Counted from the stretch's first letter, positions 33,406 to 43,703 are shown. The stretch is DNA of 64,000 nucleotides from PALSA-600 sp963842335 (GCA_963842335.1 CAWJGF010000010.1:496001-560000); one strand, 5' to 3'. The notes: generated by a model from the sequence alone, not told the origin. Program-made: numbers and translations.

Positions 33406-34359
33406 ATGATGGGCGGCTTCCTCCTGCGCAAGGTCGGGGCCGCCCTCATCGTTCTGCTCCTTGCAAGCATGCTCGTGTTCGCCGGCGTCCGTGCGATCCC
33501 CGGCGACCCTGCGATCGCGCTCGGCGCCGAGAACCGCGACCCGGCGGTGCTGGCGGCGATCAGGCACAAGTACCTGCTCGACCGGCCCCTGCCCGTGCAG
33601 TACGTCCACTGGGTCAGCCTCGCCGTGCGTGGCGACCTCGGCACCGACCAACGCGAGCTCTCGGTGTCACGGACGATCGTGCAACGGCTCCCGATCACCT
33701 GGAGCTGGCGTTCCTCGCGGTCCTGATCGGCACGGTGATCGGCGTCGGTGCCGGGATCCTTGCCGCGGTCCGCCACGGCAAGGCGTCCGACTACACGGCG
33801 ACCTCGGTTGCGCTCGTCGGGCTCTCCGTGCCCCACTTCTGGCTCGGGATCGTGATGATCATCTACTTCGCGGTGACGCTGCACTGGCTGCCGGCCGGCG
33901 GCTACGTGCCGTTCGTCCACAGCCCGGAGCGAGAACCTCGAGCACATGCTGATGCCCGCGATCGTCCTCGGGACTGGCCTGTCGGCCGTGCTGATGCGGC
34001 AGATGCGCTCGTCGATGCTCAGCTCGCTCGGAGCCGACTACGTGCGGACCGCGCGCGCGAAAGGCCTGTCGGAATGGTCCGTCGTCGGTAAGCATGCGGT
34101 GCGAAACAGCCTGATCACCGTCACGACGGTGGTCGGCCTGCAGCTCGGTGCGCTCATCTCGGGCGCCGTGATCGTGGAGCAGATCTTCGTCATCCCGGGG
34201 TTCGGCCGCCTGACCATCGATGCCGTCAACCAGCGTGACTACGCCCTGCTGCAGGGCGTCGTACTTGTCGCGGCCGCCGGGTACGTAGTGGTCAACCTGC
34301 TCGTCGACATCACGTACTCGTTCCTCAACCCACGCATCCGGGTCTCGGGCTCCTCATGA
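33406..34359 (+). pseudogene. ABC transporter permease, OppB/DppB type, frameshifted
   Basis: A membrane permease of the peptide/nickel family. It has six helices, the N-terminal signature LLLASMLVFAGVRAIPGDPA, central GLSVPHFWLGIVMIIYFAVTL, and the EAA-type loop in DYVRTARAKGLSEWSVVGKHA. Two frame breaks are visible, near 33700 (after LPIT) and near 33935 (after HSPER). The frames otherwise cover the whole of the usual 310-320 residue protein. ATG 33406 starts it, 18 bases after the binding-protein gene. The stop overlaps the next permease start (ATGA). Confidence 0.84.
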
Positions 34360-35239
34360 GCTACGCCGAGACGGCCGCAGTCGCGATCAACCCGCGTGCC
34401 CGGCGTCGTCGCCTGCTGCGCAAGCGGTTCATGCGGCGTCCCTCGCAGTCATCGGGCTCGTCGTCGCCCTCTCGTTCGTCCTAGCTGCGATCTTCGCGCC
34501 CTCATCGCGCCATACTCGGCGTCCGCGACGGACTTCAACGCGACGCTCGTTCCGCCGTTCACCGATGGTCATCTTCTCGGCACGGACGAGCTCGGCCGCG
34601 ACGTTCTCTCGCGCATCATCTGGGGCTCGCGGGCGTCGATCCTGGCCGGCGTTGCCGCGACGCTGCTCGCGATGATGATCGCCGTGCCCATCGGGCTCGT
34701 TGCCGGTTACTACCGCGGCTGGGTCGACCCCGTGATCGCGCGGCTCACCGACGTGCTGCTCGCGTTCCCGTTCCTCATCCTGGCCGTCGGTCTCGCGGCG
34801 ATCCTCGGGCCGTCGCTCAAGAACGCGACGATCGCGCTCGCAATCGGCGCCGCGCCCGGCCTGATCCGCGTGGACACGCGGTGAGGCGCTCGCACTCCGC
34901 GAGGAGGACTACGTGCGCGCCGCGATCGCAAACGGCGCGAGCGACCCAGGCATCATCGCCCGGCACATCTTCCCCAACATGCTGTCGACCCTGATCGTGC
35001 AGGCGACGGTCACCATCCCCGCCGCGATCATCGGCGAAGCGGTCCTCTCATTTCTCGGTCTCGGTGTGCAGCCACCGACCCCGTCCTGGGGCGTGATGCT
35101 CTCGGATGCGCAGTCGTACCTGTCGGAGGCGCCAAGGCTCGCGCTCTTCCCGGGCATCGCGATCTTTGCTTGTTCGCTCTCGTTCAACCTGCTCGGCGAC
35201 GGCCTGCGCGACGTCCTCGACCCGCGGACGACGCGGTGA
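34356..35239 (+). pseudogene. ABC transporter permease, OppC/DppC type, frameshifted
   Basis: The partner permease with an N-terminal charged segment, a first helix (AVIGLVVALSFVLAAIFAPL), then HLLGTDELGRDVLSRIIWGSR, LTDVLLAFPFLILAVGLAAI, the EAA loop DYVRAAIANGASDPGIIARHI and GEAVLSFLGLGVQPPTPSWG. Three breaks occur near 34430, 34500 and 34875. Total length matches the usual 290-300 residues. It begins at ATG 34356 inside the OppB stop and ends sharing bases with the next gene. Confidence 0.84.
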
Positions 35240-36217
35240 GTCTCCTCGACGTCCAAGACCTTTCGGTTCGTTTCGACACCGACGACGGGACCGTCCACGC
35301 CGTCGACGGTCTGTCGTTCTCGCTCGAGTCGGGCCAGGTGCTCGGCATCGTCGGTGAGTCGGGCTGCGGAAAGAGCGTGAGCGTGATGTCGCTGCTCCGA
35401 CTGCTGCCGCCGACCGCGCATGTCACCGGGGCCGCGGAGTTCGACGGGCTCGATCTGCTCGCCGCTCCGCTCGCGCAGGTGCGCCGCGTCCGGGGCCGCG
35501 AGATCGCCTTCATCTTCCAGGAGCCGATGACCTCGCTGAACCCGGCCTTTCGCGTCGGCAATCAGATCGCAGAGGTGCTGCGGCGGCACCTCGGGTTGAG
35601 CCGCGGGGCCGCGCGCCGCCGCGCGATCGAACTGCTCGACCTGGTGCGCATCCCCGCGCCGAGCCAGCGTGTCGACGAGTATCCGCATCAGCTCTCAGGC
35701 GGCATGCGGCAGCGGGTGATGATCGCGATGGCGCTCGCTTGCGATCCGAAGATCCTGATCGCCGACGAGCCGACGACGGCGCTCGATGTGACGATCCAGT
35801 CGGGCATCCTCGATCTGCTGCGCGACATCCGCGAGCGGCTCGGCACGTCGATCATCTTGATCACGCACAACCTCGGAGTGGTGGCCGACATCGCCGACCG
35901 CGTGATCGTGATGTACGCCGGGCGCAAGGCCGAGGAGGCGCAGGTGCACGAGCTGTACGCGCGGCCTCAACACCCGTACACGATCGGCCTGCTCGGTGCC
36001 GTGCCCGCGGCCGGGCGGCGCCGACGCCCAGGGTCGGCTGCGGGAGATCCCAGGCCGCGTACCGTCGCTCGCGCAAATGCCGACGGCCTGTGCGTTCGCG
36101 CCGCGCTGCCCGCGTGCTGACGACCTGAGCCGGTCGCAGGTGCCCGAGCTGCACGAGGTGCAACACGATCACCTCGTCGCATGTTTTCACCCAGGCGGGG
36201 AATGGGACGGCGAATGA
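35236..36217 (+). CDS. ABC transporter ATPase, OppD/DppD type (one frameshift near the end)
   Basis: Powers peptide uptake. Walker A is GESGCGKSVSVM, Q-loop FIFQEPMTSLNP, signature LSGGMRQRVMIA, Walker B KILIADEPTTALD, and the H-loop is in IILITHNLG. After a break near 36010 the last part continues in another frame with PGRVPSLAQMPTACAF and RCPRADDLSR, whose Cys residues form the small cluster found in OppD/F C-termini. GTG 35236 start, sharing bases with OppC; the corrected stop at 36217 overlaps the next ATG. Corrected length about 327 residues. Confidence 0.86.
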
Positions 36218-37251
36218 TCGACCTGGAACCGCCCACGCTCGAGGTCGTTGATCTCGTGAAGCACTTCGCCGCCGGGAGGCAGCTGCTCGGCGGTCGCGGC
36301 GTCGTCCAGGCGGTCGACGGTGTCTCGTTCTCGATCGCGCCGGGCGAGCTGCTTGGGCTGGTCGGCGAGTCGGGGAGCGGCAAGACCACCGTCGGCGAAC
36401 TGCGTCATCCGCTTGCTCGAGCCGACGGAGGGGTCGATTCGGCTGAAGGGCCGCGACGTGACGCACTTGTCGCGCCGCCAGCTCCGGCCGCTGCGCAAGG
36501 ACATGCACATGGTGTTCAGGATCCGTACTCCTCGCTGAACCCGCGGATGTCGTGCGGCCAGATCGACGGCGAGGCCGCTCCGGGTGCAGCGGCTCGCCAG
36601 CGGCCAGGCGCTCGACCAGAAGGTCGTCGATCTCTTCGACCGCGTCGGACTGCGCCCCGAACTGCGGTTTCGCTATCCGCACGAGCTCTCAGGCGGCCAG
36701 CGGCAGCGGGTCGGTCTCGCCGGGCGCTCTCGGTCTCGCCGACGCTGCTCGTCGCCGACGAGCCGGTGTCGGCGCTCGATGTCTCCGTCCAGGCGGCGAT
36801 CCTGAATCTGCTTCGCGACCTGCAGGCGGAGCTGGGGTTCTCGTGCCTCTTCATCACGCACGACCTCGCGACCGTCGAGTATCTGTGCGATCGGGTCGCC
36901 GTCATGTACCTCGGGAAGATCGTCGAGCTGGCACCGACGCGTGAGCTCTTCGCCGCGCCAAAGCATCCGTACACGCAGGCACTGCTCTCGGCCGCGGTCG
37001 TCCCGGATCCGGTCGTGCAGCGCCAGCGAACGCGCATCGTCCTCCAGGGAGATCTTCCGAGCCCGCTCGCGCCGCCTTCCGGCTGCCGGTTCCGCACGCG
37101 CTGCCCGCTCGAGCACGAGTCCGCTCCACTCTCGACCGACGTCGACCCGCCGCTCGTCGACATCGGCGGCGGCCATCAGGTCGCATGTCACCTCGTTCGG
37201 CCCGGAGGGCACGCACCACGGCTGATCGATACGGCAGAGTTGACCGCATGA
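36214..37251 (+). pseudogene. ABC transporter ATPase, OppF/DppF type, frameshifted
   Basis: The second ATPase of the dipeptide/oligopeptide transporter. Walker A GESGSGKTTVG, then after breaks near 36400, 36515, 36570 and 36722: LLEPTEGSIRLKGRDV, SSLNPRM, YPHELSGGQRQRVGLA, LLVADEPVSALDVSVQ, CLFITHDLATVEYLCD, and the C-terminal CRFRTRCPLEHE cysteine motif. Corrected length about 345 residues, normal for OppF. ATG 36214 overlaps the OppD stop; the stop at 37251 overlaps the gamma-glutamyltransferase start. Confidence 0.85.
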
Positions 37252-38918
37252 GCTTCACGACGCGGCCCGAGCTGCGCGGTTCGTTCGGCGCCGTCGCGTC
37301 GACGCACTGGCTGGCGTCGGCGAGCGGCATGGCGGTGCTCGAGCGGGGCGGCAACGCGTTCGACGCCGCCTGCGCGGCCGGCCTCGTCCTCCAGGTCGTC
37401 GAGCCGCACCTGAACGGCCCCGGCGGCGACTTGCCGGCCGTCTTCTGGGCCGCGGAACGCGGCGAGCCGCTCGTTCTGTGCGCTCAGGGTGTGGCGCCCG
37501 CCGCGGCGACGATCGAGCGCTACCGCTCGCTCGGCCACGAGCTCGTTCCCGGCACCGGCCTGCTCGCCGCATGCGTCCCCGGGTCGTTTGGCGGCTGGCT
37601 CCTGCTGCTCGAGCAGTTCGGGACGTGGCGACTCGCGGACGTCCTCGAGTTCGCGATCGGCTATGCGGCAGAGGGGTACACGGTGGTGCCGGGGATCACG
37701 TTCACGATCGAGCGCGCGGAGCCCTTGCTGCGTGACTGGGCCGGCTCCGCCGAGCTGTACCTCCCGGCGCCGCGGCCGGGTACGACCTTCCGCAACCCGC
37801 AGCTGGCGGGGACGTGGCGGCGCCTGCTCGACGAGTCCCGTGGCGGATCGCGGGAGGCCGAGATCGAACGCGCGCGGCAGGTCTACTACGAGGGGTTCAT
37901 CGCCCAGGAGATCGATTGGTTCTCGCGCGAGCACGACGGGCTGCTGACGGGCGACGACCTTGCAGGGTGGCGCGCCACCCTCGAGGCGCCGGCCACGTTC
38001 GACTACCGCGGGCTGACCGTCTGCAAGACGGCCGCGTGGGGGCAGGGACCTGCCGGTCTCCAGCAGTTGGCGCTGCTCGAGGGCTACGACATCGGTGCGC
38101 TGAGCGACGCCGAGCTCGTGCACGTGACGACGGAGTGCGCGAAGCTCGCCTTTGCCGACCGTGACGCGAACTACGGCGACGCCGACGTGCCGCTCGACCG
38201 CCTGCTCTCGCGGGCCTATGCCGACGAGCGCCGGGCACTCGTCGGCGAGCACGCGAGCGGTGAGCTTCGGCCAGGAATGGGGCGGCTGCCGTCGCTCGTC
38301 GCTGCGCCCGACGTCGTCGGCGCGGGCGAGCCGACCCGCGGCGACACCGTGCACCTCGACGTCGCCGACCGGTTCGGCAACCTGATCTCAGCCACTCCGA
38401 GCGGGGGGTGGCTCCACAGCTCACCCACGATCCCGACGCTCGGCTGGCCGCTCGGCTCGCGCGCGCAGATGTTCTGGCTCGAGGAAGACCTCGCGTCGTC
38501 GCTCGCGCCGGGCAGGCGGCCGCGGACGACGCTCTCGCCCGGGCTCGTGTTGCGCGACGGCGAGCCTTGGCTCGCGTATGGGACGCCGGGCGGTGACCAG
38601 CAGGAGCAGTGGACGATTCACGTGCTCCTGCGTCACGTCGACCGCGGGCTGAACCTGCAGCAGGCGATCGACGCTCCCGAGTGGCACACCGATCATCTGA
38701 TCTCGTCCTTCTACCCGCGGGAGTTCGTTCCCCGCTCGCTCGCGGTCGAGTCCCGGTTCGGCGACGACGCGATCGACGAGCTTCGCCGGCGCGGGCATGA
38801 CGTCACCGTCACCGACGCCTGGTCGCTCGGCCGCGTCAGTGCTGTCGCCCGCGAGGGGAACGAGCTCCGAGCCGCCGCGAACCCGCGCGGCATGCAGGGC
38901 TACGCGATCGCGAGATAG
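37248..38918 (+). CDS. Gamma-glutamyltransferase family protein
   Basis: A 556-residue Ntn-hydrolase of the gamma-glutamyl transpeptidase family, which removes or transfers gamma-glutamyl groups. Landmarks include a first domain VLERGGNAFDAACAAGLVLQ, NGPGGDLPAVFW and VPGSFGGWLLLLEQFGTW. The autoprocessing site has the nucleophile Thr in RGDTVHLDVADRFGNLIS, followed by SATPSGGW and LAYGTPGGDQQEQ. No signal peptide is seen, unlike exported GGTs, so it should act in the cytosol. It is the last gene of the transporter operon (4-base overlap), suggesting that imported gamma-glutamyl peptides or related amides are hydrolysed inside. Unlike its upstream neighbours the frame is intact. Confidence 0.88.
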   Translation: MSFTTRPELRGSFGAVASTHWLASASGMAVLERGGNAFDAACAAGLVLQVVEPHLNGPGGDLPAVFWAAERGEPLVLCAQGVAPAAATIERYRSLGHELVPGTGLLAACVPGSFGGWLLLLEQFGTWRLADVLEFAIGYAAEGYTVVPGITFTIERAEPLLRDWAGSAELYLPAPRPGTTFRNPQLAGTWRRLLDESRGGSREAEIERARQVYYEGFIAQEIDWFSREHDGLLTGDDLAGWRATLEAPATFDYRGLTVCKTAAWGQGPAGLQQLALLEGYDIGALSDAELVHVTTECAKLAFADRDANYGDADVPLDRLLSRAYADERRALVGEHASGELRPGMGRLPSLVAAPDVVGAGEPTRGDTVHLDVADRFGNLISATPSGGWLHSSPTIPTLGWPLGSRAQMFWLEEDLASSLAPGRRPRTTLSPGLVLRDGEPWLAYGTPGGDQQEQWTIHVLLRHVDRGLNLQQAIDAPEWHTDHLISSFYPREFVPRSLAVESRFGDDAIDELRRRGHDVTVTDAWSLGRVSAVAREGNELRAAANPRGMQGYAIAR

Positions 38919-39025
38919 ACGACGAGCGCCACGATGGCCGCGACGAGCAGCGGCACGGCCACCTTGAAGAGCGGCGTCGGGAATTCGTTGCGGGGGCGCA
39001 GCATCGTCGGCATACTGATCGGCAT
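38900..39025 (-). CDS. Small single-helix membrane protein (41 aa)
   Basis: An ATG 39025 to TAG 38900 ORF coding a short N-terminal tail (MPTMLRPRNEFPTPLFK) and one hydrophobic helix (VAVPLLVAAIVALVVYLAIA). Its last 19 bases overlap the gamma-glutamyltransferase end. The clean membrane-helix pattern and the fit between genes suggest a real small protein; function unknown. It is divergent from valS. Confidence 0.55.
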   Translation of the reverse strand: MPISMPTMLRPRNEFPTPLFKVAVPLLVAAIVALVVYLAIA

Positions 39026-39104
39026 AGTCGCTGCCTGACCTGATCCCTCGTTTCGGACTCGACCCGAAGGCCGAGCGACTCACGCTGCGTAGGATGGCGC
39101 TCCG

Positions 39105-41544
39105 ATGAGCGACGAACCGATGAGTGCCGAGTTGCCGCCGCGGTACGACCCTCGCGGTGTCGAGGAACGCTGGCAGGAGACGTGGGAGGCCGAGGGCCAC
39201 TACAACGCCGATCCCGATCCGTCGCGGACGCCGTACGTCGACGCGCACCCGCCGCCGAACGTCACAGGCGAGCTCCACACGGGCCACGCCCTGCAGCTCG
39301 CGATCGGCGACACCGTGATTCGCATGAAACGGATGCAGGGCTTCAACACGCTCTTCCAGCCGGGGTACGACCACGCCGGCATCTCGACGCAGAACGTCGT
39401 CGAGAACGTCCTCCTCAGCGAAGGCACCTCACGGCAGGAGATCGGTCGCGAGGCGTTCGAGGAGCGCGTCTGGGCCTGGCTGCACGAGTACGGCGGCAGG
39501 ATCCTCTTCCAATTCCGACGCATGGGTGCGTCGCTCGACTACCGCCGCACCCGGTTCACGATGGACGACGCCTACATCCGTGCCGTGATGCGGTTCTTCG
39601 TGCACCTCTACCGGCGCGGCTGGATCTACCGCGCGAACCGCATCATCAACTGGTGCCCACACCACGAGACCTCACTGTCGGATCTCGAGGTGGAGCACGT
39701 CGATGTCGACGACACGCTCTCGACGATCCGCTACTCGCTGGCGGATGGTGACGGGTACATCGCCATCGCAACGGTTCGCCCGGCGACCATTCCGGCCGAC
39801 GTCGCCGTGGCGGTGCACCCGGACGACGAGCGCTATAAGCATCTGGTCGGGCGCGAGGTGATCGTGCCGTGGGTCGAGCGGCGCGTGCCCGGTGATCGCG
39901 GACGAGCGCGTGGAGCGCGAGTTCGGCACCGGCGCCCTCAAGGTGACGCCGGGACACGATCCGACCGACTTCGCGATCGGCCGCGACCACGGCTTGCCGG
40001 AGCCGAGTTGCATCGGTGCAGACGGGCTCGTGACAGCCGAAGGTCTCGAGGGACTCACCCAGAAGGAAGCCGGGGAGCGGATTCTTGCGTGGGCGAAGGA
40101 ACGCGGACAGCTCGAGGGGCGCGAGCACTATCGGCACAGCGTCGCCGTCTGCGAGCGGTGCAAGTCACGCATCGAGCCGCGCATCTCGCTGCAGTGGTGG
40201 TGCGCCATGGACGAGATCAAGCAGCCGGCCCTGCAGGCGTTGCGCGAGCGGCGCATCGTCTTTCACCCCGAGAGCCAGCAGCGGTTCGCGATCGACTCGC
40301 TGGAGAACGCCCCGGACTGGAACATCTCGCGACAGATCTGGTGGGGCCATCAGATCCCTGTTTGGTACTGCCCCGACGGTCACCTGACGGTTGAGGAGGA
40401 GGAGCCGGCCTTGTGCGCCGAGTGCGGCTCGGCAAAGTTGACGCGCGAGACCGACGTCCTCGACACGTGGTTCTCCTCGGCTCTCTGGCCCTTCGCGACA
40501 CTCGGCTGGCCCGAGGAGACGCCGGACCTCGCGTACTTCTACCCCGGGAACCTGCAGACGACCGCGCGCGAGATCATCAGGCTCTGGGAGAACCGGATGA
40601 TCTTCTGCGGGCTCGAGCTGCTCGGAGAGATTCCTTTCAGCGACGTGATCATCCACACGACGGTGCTCGCCCGCGACGGGCGGCGCATGTCGAAGTCGTT
40701 GAAGAACGGCATCGACCCGCTCGAGTTGATCGACCAGCACGGGACCGACGCCACGCGCTACGGCTTGATGAAGAACTCGCTCACGCAAGATGTGCGGTTC
40801 TCGGACTCGGCGCTCGAGGAAGGGCGCAAGCTCTCGAACAAGCTCTGGAATGCCGCGCGCCTGATCATCACCGCGTGCGAGGGCGCGGCCCCCGACGAGC
40901 GTCCGTCGTCACTCGAGGAGCGCTGGATGCTCGCGCGCCTGTCGCAGGCTCAGCTGGCGGCGGAGCGGCTGATCGGTGAATTCGACTTCGCGCACCTCAC
41001 CGACGAGCTCTATCACCTGACCTTCGACGACTTCTGCGACTGGTATCTCGAGGCGGTCAAGTCGCGGCTGTACGACGGTGACGCCGATGCCCGTGCGACG
41101 GCGACCGCCGCACTCGAGCGGCTGCTGAAGCTGCTGCATCCCGTGATGCCACATGTGACCGAGGAGATCTGGTCGCATCTGCCGGGCCGCACGACGAGGC
41201 TGATCGTCGCCGCGTGGCCGGAGGCCGGCGACCAGTCGGCGGCGGGCGCACTCGCGCGGGTCCAGGAGTACGCGCAGGTGTTTCGCCGCTCCGGCGTCGT
41301 GCCGCAGCTCGACGGCGAGGAGAAGCGGATCTTCGACGCGGTCGTGAAGCCGGACCGCGCTCCGCAGCGCGAGAACGGCGACGCGGGAGCCGAGCGCGAC
41401 CGTCTGCGCAAGGAGATCGCTCGTGCCGAGAAGTCGCTCGCGAACGAACGGTTCGTCGCGAATGCCCCGGCCGACGTGGTCGCGGCCGAGCGAGACAAGC
41501 TCGATCGTTACCGCCGCGAGCTCGATGCAATCGGCGACGCCTAA
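39105..41544 (+). CDS. valS: Valyl-tRNA synthetase (one frameshift)
   Basis: Charges tRNA-Val. Class I signatures are intact: PNVTGELHTGHAL (HIGH) and RRMSKSLKNGIDP (KMSKS). The editing domain begins ATVRPATIPADVAVAVHPDDERY, the catalytic domain contains TDVLDTWFSSALWP, the anticodon domain FDDFCDWYLEAVKSRLY, and the C-terminal coiled-coil arm is present (LRKEIARAEKSLANERFV). One extra C near 39887 (GTGCCCGGTGATC where GTGCCGGTGATC is expected) breaks the frame; the 2440-base span equals 813 codons plus one base. ATG 39105, with ATG 39120 as an alternative. Followed by folC with a 20-base overlap. Confidence 0.9.
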
Positions 41545-42631
41545 CATCACCGCGGTCGAGTGGGTCGAGTCGCTCACCCCGTGGCCGGCCGGCGGCTTCC
41601 GGCTCGAGCGGATCACGGCGCTGCTCGAGCGCCTAGGCGACCCGCAGCGCGAATTCACCTCCATCCATGTCGTCGGGACGAACGGCAAGTCGACGACGGC
41701 GCGCACCACCGCCCGGCTGCTCGACGCCGAGGGGGTTCGCTCGGCGTCGTACCTGTCGCCGCACGTCGCCGGCTGGCATGAGCGCCTCGACACGACCGCT
41801 GAAGGCGTCGAGCGTGCCTTTGCGCGTGTGCGCTCGGATGCGGAGTCGGTCGGCGCGACCCAGTTCGAGACCGTGACCGCGGCGGCCTTCGCCGACTTCG
41901 CCGCGCGCGGCGTGCAGGTGGCGGTCGTCGAAGCAGGCCTCGGGGGCAGGGACGACGCGACGAACACGATCGACGCGCCGGTGGTGGTCCTCACGAATGT
42001 CGCTCTCGACCACACGGAGATGCTCGGGGAAACACGCGAGCTGATCGCTGCCGAGAAGCTTGCCGTCGTTCGCCCGGGCGCGATCGTCGTCACCGGCGAG
42101 CCCGAATGGGCCGACCTCGCCCGCGCACAGGGCGCGGCCCGCGTCGATCACCCCGGCCGAAGCGCGCTCGCGCTTGCGGGCGCCGCCGCCGAGGCCCACC
42201 TCGGGCGGCCGCTGACGCGCATCCCGCACCACGCCGAGTCGCTGCCCGGCCGCCTCGAACGCCACGGCGAACGGCCGCTCGAGATTCACGACGGCGCCCA
42301 CAACCTGGCGGGTGTCGCCTGGCTCCTGCCACGGCTGCCCGACCGGAGCTTCACGTTGGTCGCGTCGATCCTGGCCGACAAGGATGTGGATTCGATGCTG
42401 AGGGCCTTGGCCCAGCGCGCCGACACACTCGTTGCGACGCGCTCCTCGAGCCCGAGGGCGCTTCCCGCCGACGAGCTCGCAGCCATGGCGCGGCCCCACT
42501 TCGACCGCGTCGAGTCGGTGGCCGATCCGGCGAGCGCCCGCCGTCGCGGGCTCGAGCTGGCCGGGCCGGAAGGAGCCCTGCTCGTCGCCGGGTCGCTCTA
42601 CCTGCTTGCCGACCTCGCTCGCGACGAGTGA
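41525..42631 (+). CDS. folC: Folylpolyglutamate synthase/dihydrofolate synthase (FolC)
   Basis: A Mur-ligase-family enzyme that adds Glu to folates, and in many bacteria makes dihydrofolate. The P-loop VVGTNGKSTTAR, SPHVAGWHERL, VEAGLGGRDDATN, VVVLTNVALDHTEMLG and EIHDGAHNLAGV are in order. At 368 residues it is shorter than the usual 400-430. ATG 41525 lies within the valS end; the frame upstream is valS-antisense-like noise. It is coupled to valS, a common pairing. Confidence 0.88.
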   Translation: MQSATPNITAVEWVESLTPWPAGGFRLERITALLERLGDPQREFTSIHVVGTNGKSTTARTTARLLDAEGVRSASYLSPHVAGWHERLDTTAEGVERAFARVRSDAESVGATQFETVTAAAFADFAARGVQVAVVEAGLGGRDDATNTIDAPVVVLTNVALDHTEMLGETRELIAAEKLAVVRPGAIVVTGEPEWADLARAQGAARVDHPGRSALALAGAAAEAHLGRPLTRIPHHAESLPGRLERHGERPLEIHDGAHNLAGVAWLLPRLPDRSFTLVASILADKDVDSMLRALAQRADTLVATRSSSPRALPADELAAMARPHFDRVESVADPASARRRGLELAGPEGALLVAGSLYLLADLARDE

Positions 42632-42632
42632 A

Positions 42633-42755
42633 ATGCATACCATGGCCCGTCGCAATGACCGAATCAGCGTCTTCCTCTTCGCACTCTTTCTGCTGGTGCT
42701 GTTCGTCGGCGCGGCGTTTGCGGCCGGGTACGGACTAGGGCGGATTCTCCTGTGA
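42633..42755 (+). CDS. Small single-helix membrane protein (40 aa)
   Basis: ATG 42633 (or 42642) to TGA 42755: a basic start (MARRNDRIS) and one helix (VFLFALFLLVLFVGAAFAAG), ending YGLGRILL. It overlaps the next gene by 4 bases (GTGA). Probably a small membrane anchor or accessory protein co-expressed with the zinc-ribbon protein; function unknown. Confidence 0.6.
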   Translation: MHTMARRNDRISVFLFALFLLVLFVGAAFAAGYGLGRILL

Positions 42756-43270
42756 TTGCATCCGGCTTCGGCAGCGTGCACGACTTCTTCCACTCGTCGA
42801 CCTGGTACGTCACGCGCAACCTCGCGATCCTGCTCGTGCTGGTCTTCTGGGTCGCGACCATCTACTGGGTCAACAAGGACGCGCGCCGCCGCATCGGCGA
42901 TCCGCTGCTCGTCTGGGTGTCGACCGCACTCGGGATCCTCCCGTTCATCGGCCCCCTCATCTACATGCTCTTCCGGCCGCCGGAGTACCTCGAGGACGTG
43001 CGTGAGCGCGCGCTCGAGATCAAGGCGATCGAGAAGCGCCTTGGCGCACGCGATCTTCATTGCCCGGTCTGCCGCGCCGAGGTCGACGAGGACTTTCTCG
43101 TCTGTCCCGTCTGCACGACGAAGCTCCGCCAGTCGTGCGTGACCTGCAGTCGGCCGCTGGAAACGCTCTGGCAGGTCTGCCCGTACTGCGAGACGCCGAT
43201 CGACCCGGACGACGTGACCGTTCAACTCGCCGAGCCGAAGCGGCCGCCACGGCGACAGCGTTCCCGGTAA
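42752..43270 (+). CDS. Membrane-anchored zinc-ribbon protein
   Basis: A 172-residue protein: two transmembrane helices near residues 22-42 and 55-75 (LAILLVLVFWVATIYWV and WVSTALGILPFIGPLIYMLF), then a cytosolic zinc-ribbon region with Cys pairs in LHCPVCRAE, FLVCPVCTTK, QSCVTCSRP and QVCPYCETP, enough for two zinc sites. The function is not known; such proteins are often in division/wall gene neighbourhoods. GTG 42752 overlaps the small membrane-protein gene; ndk follows 13 bases later. Confidence 0.75.
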   Translation: MIASGFGSVHDFFHSSTWYVTRNLAILLVLVFWVATIYWVNKDARRRIGDPLLVWVSTALGILPFIGPLIYMLFRPPEYLEDVRERALEIKAIEKRLGARDLHCPVCRAEVDEDFLVCPVCTTKLRQSCVTCSRPLETLWQVCPYCETPIDPDDVTVQLAEPKRPPRRQRSR

Positions 43271-43283
43271 CGTCCGCGGCCGC

Positions 43284-43703
43284 ATGGCCCTCGAGCGCAC
43301 ACTCATCCTTGCGAAGCCCGACGCAGTTGCGCGGAACCTCGCCGGCGAGATCCTGGCGCGCTTCGAGCGCCGCGGCCTGAAGCTGCGCGCGGCGCGATTC
43401 GTGACCGCGACCCGCGAGGTCGGGGAGACGCATTACGCCGAGCACTCCGAGAAGCCGTTCTTCGGGGAGCTCGTCGACTTCATCACCTCCGGGCCGACGC
43501 TCGCGTTCGTGCTGGAAGGCGAGGGCGCGATCGCGACGTGTCGCAAGACGATCGGCGCGACGAACCCGGCCGACGCCGATCCCGGATCGATACGCGGCTC
43601 GTTCGCGCTTGCGATGCCGAACAACCTCGTGCACGGCTCCGACTCGCCCGAGTCAGCCGAGCGCGAGATCGGGATCTGGTTCCCCGATGGCCTCGTCGAC
43701 TGA
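43284..43703 (+). CDS. ndk: Nucleoside diphosphate kinase
   Basis: A 139-residue NDK, balancing NTP pools by phosphotransfer through a His. ERTLILAKPDAVARNLAGEIL is the nucleotide-binding start, and the active-site His lies in MPNNLVHGSDSPESAEREI. Length is normal. ATG 43284. Its 3' end overlaps the methyltransferase start by 17 bases. Confidence 0.96.
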   Translation: MALERTLILAKPDAVARNLAGEILARFERRGLKLRAARFVTATREVGETHYAEHSEKPFFGELVDFITSGPTLAFVLEGEGAIATCRKTIGATNPADADPGSIRGSFALAMPNNLVHGSDSPESAEREIGIWFPDGLVD

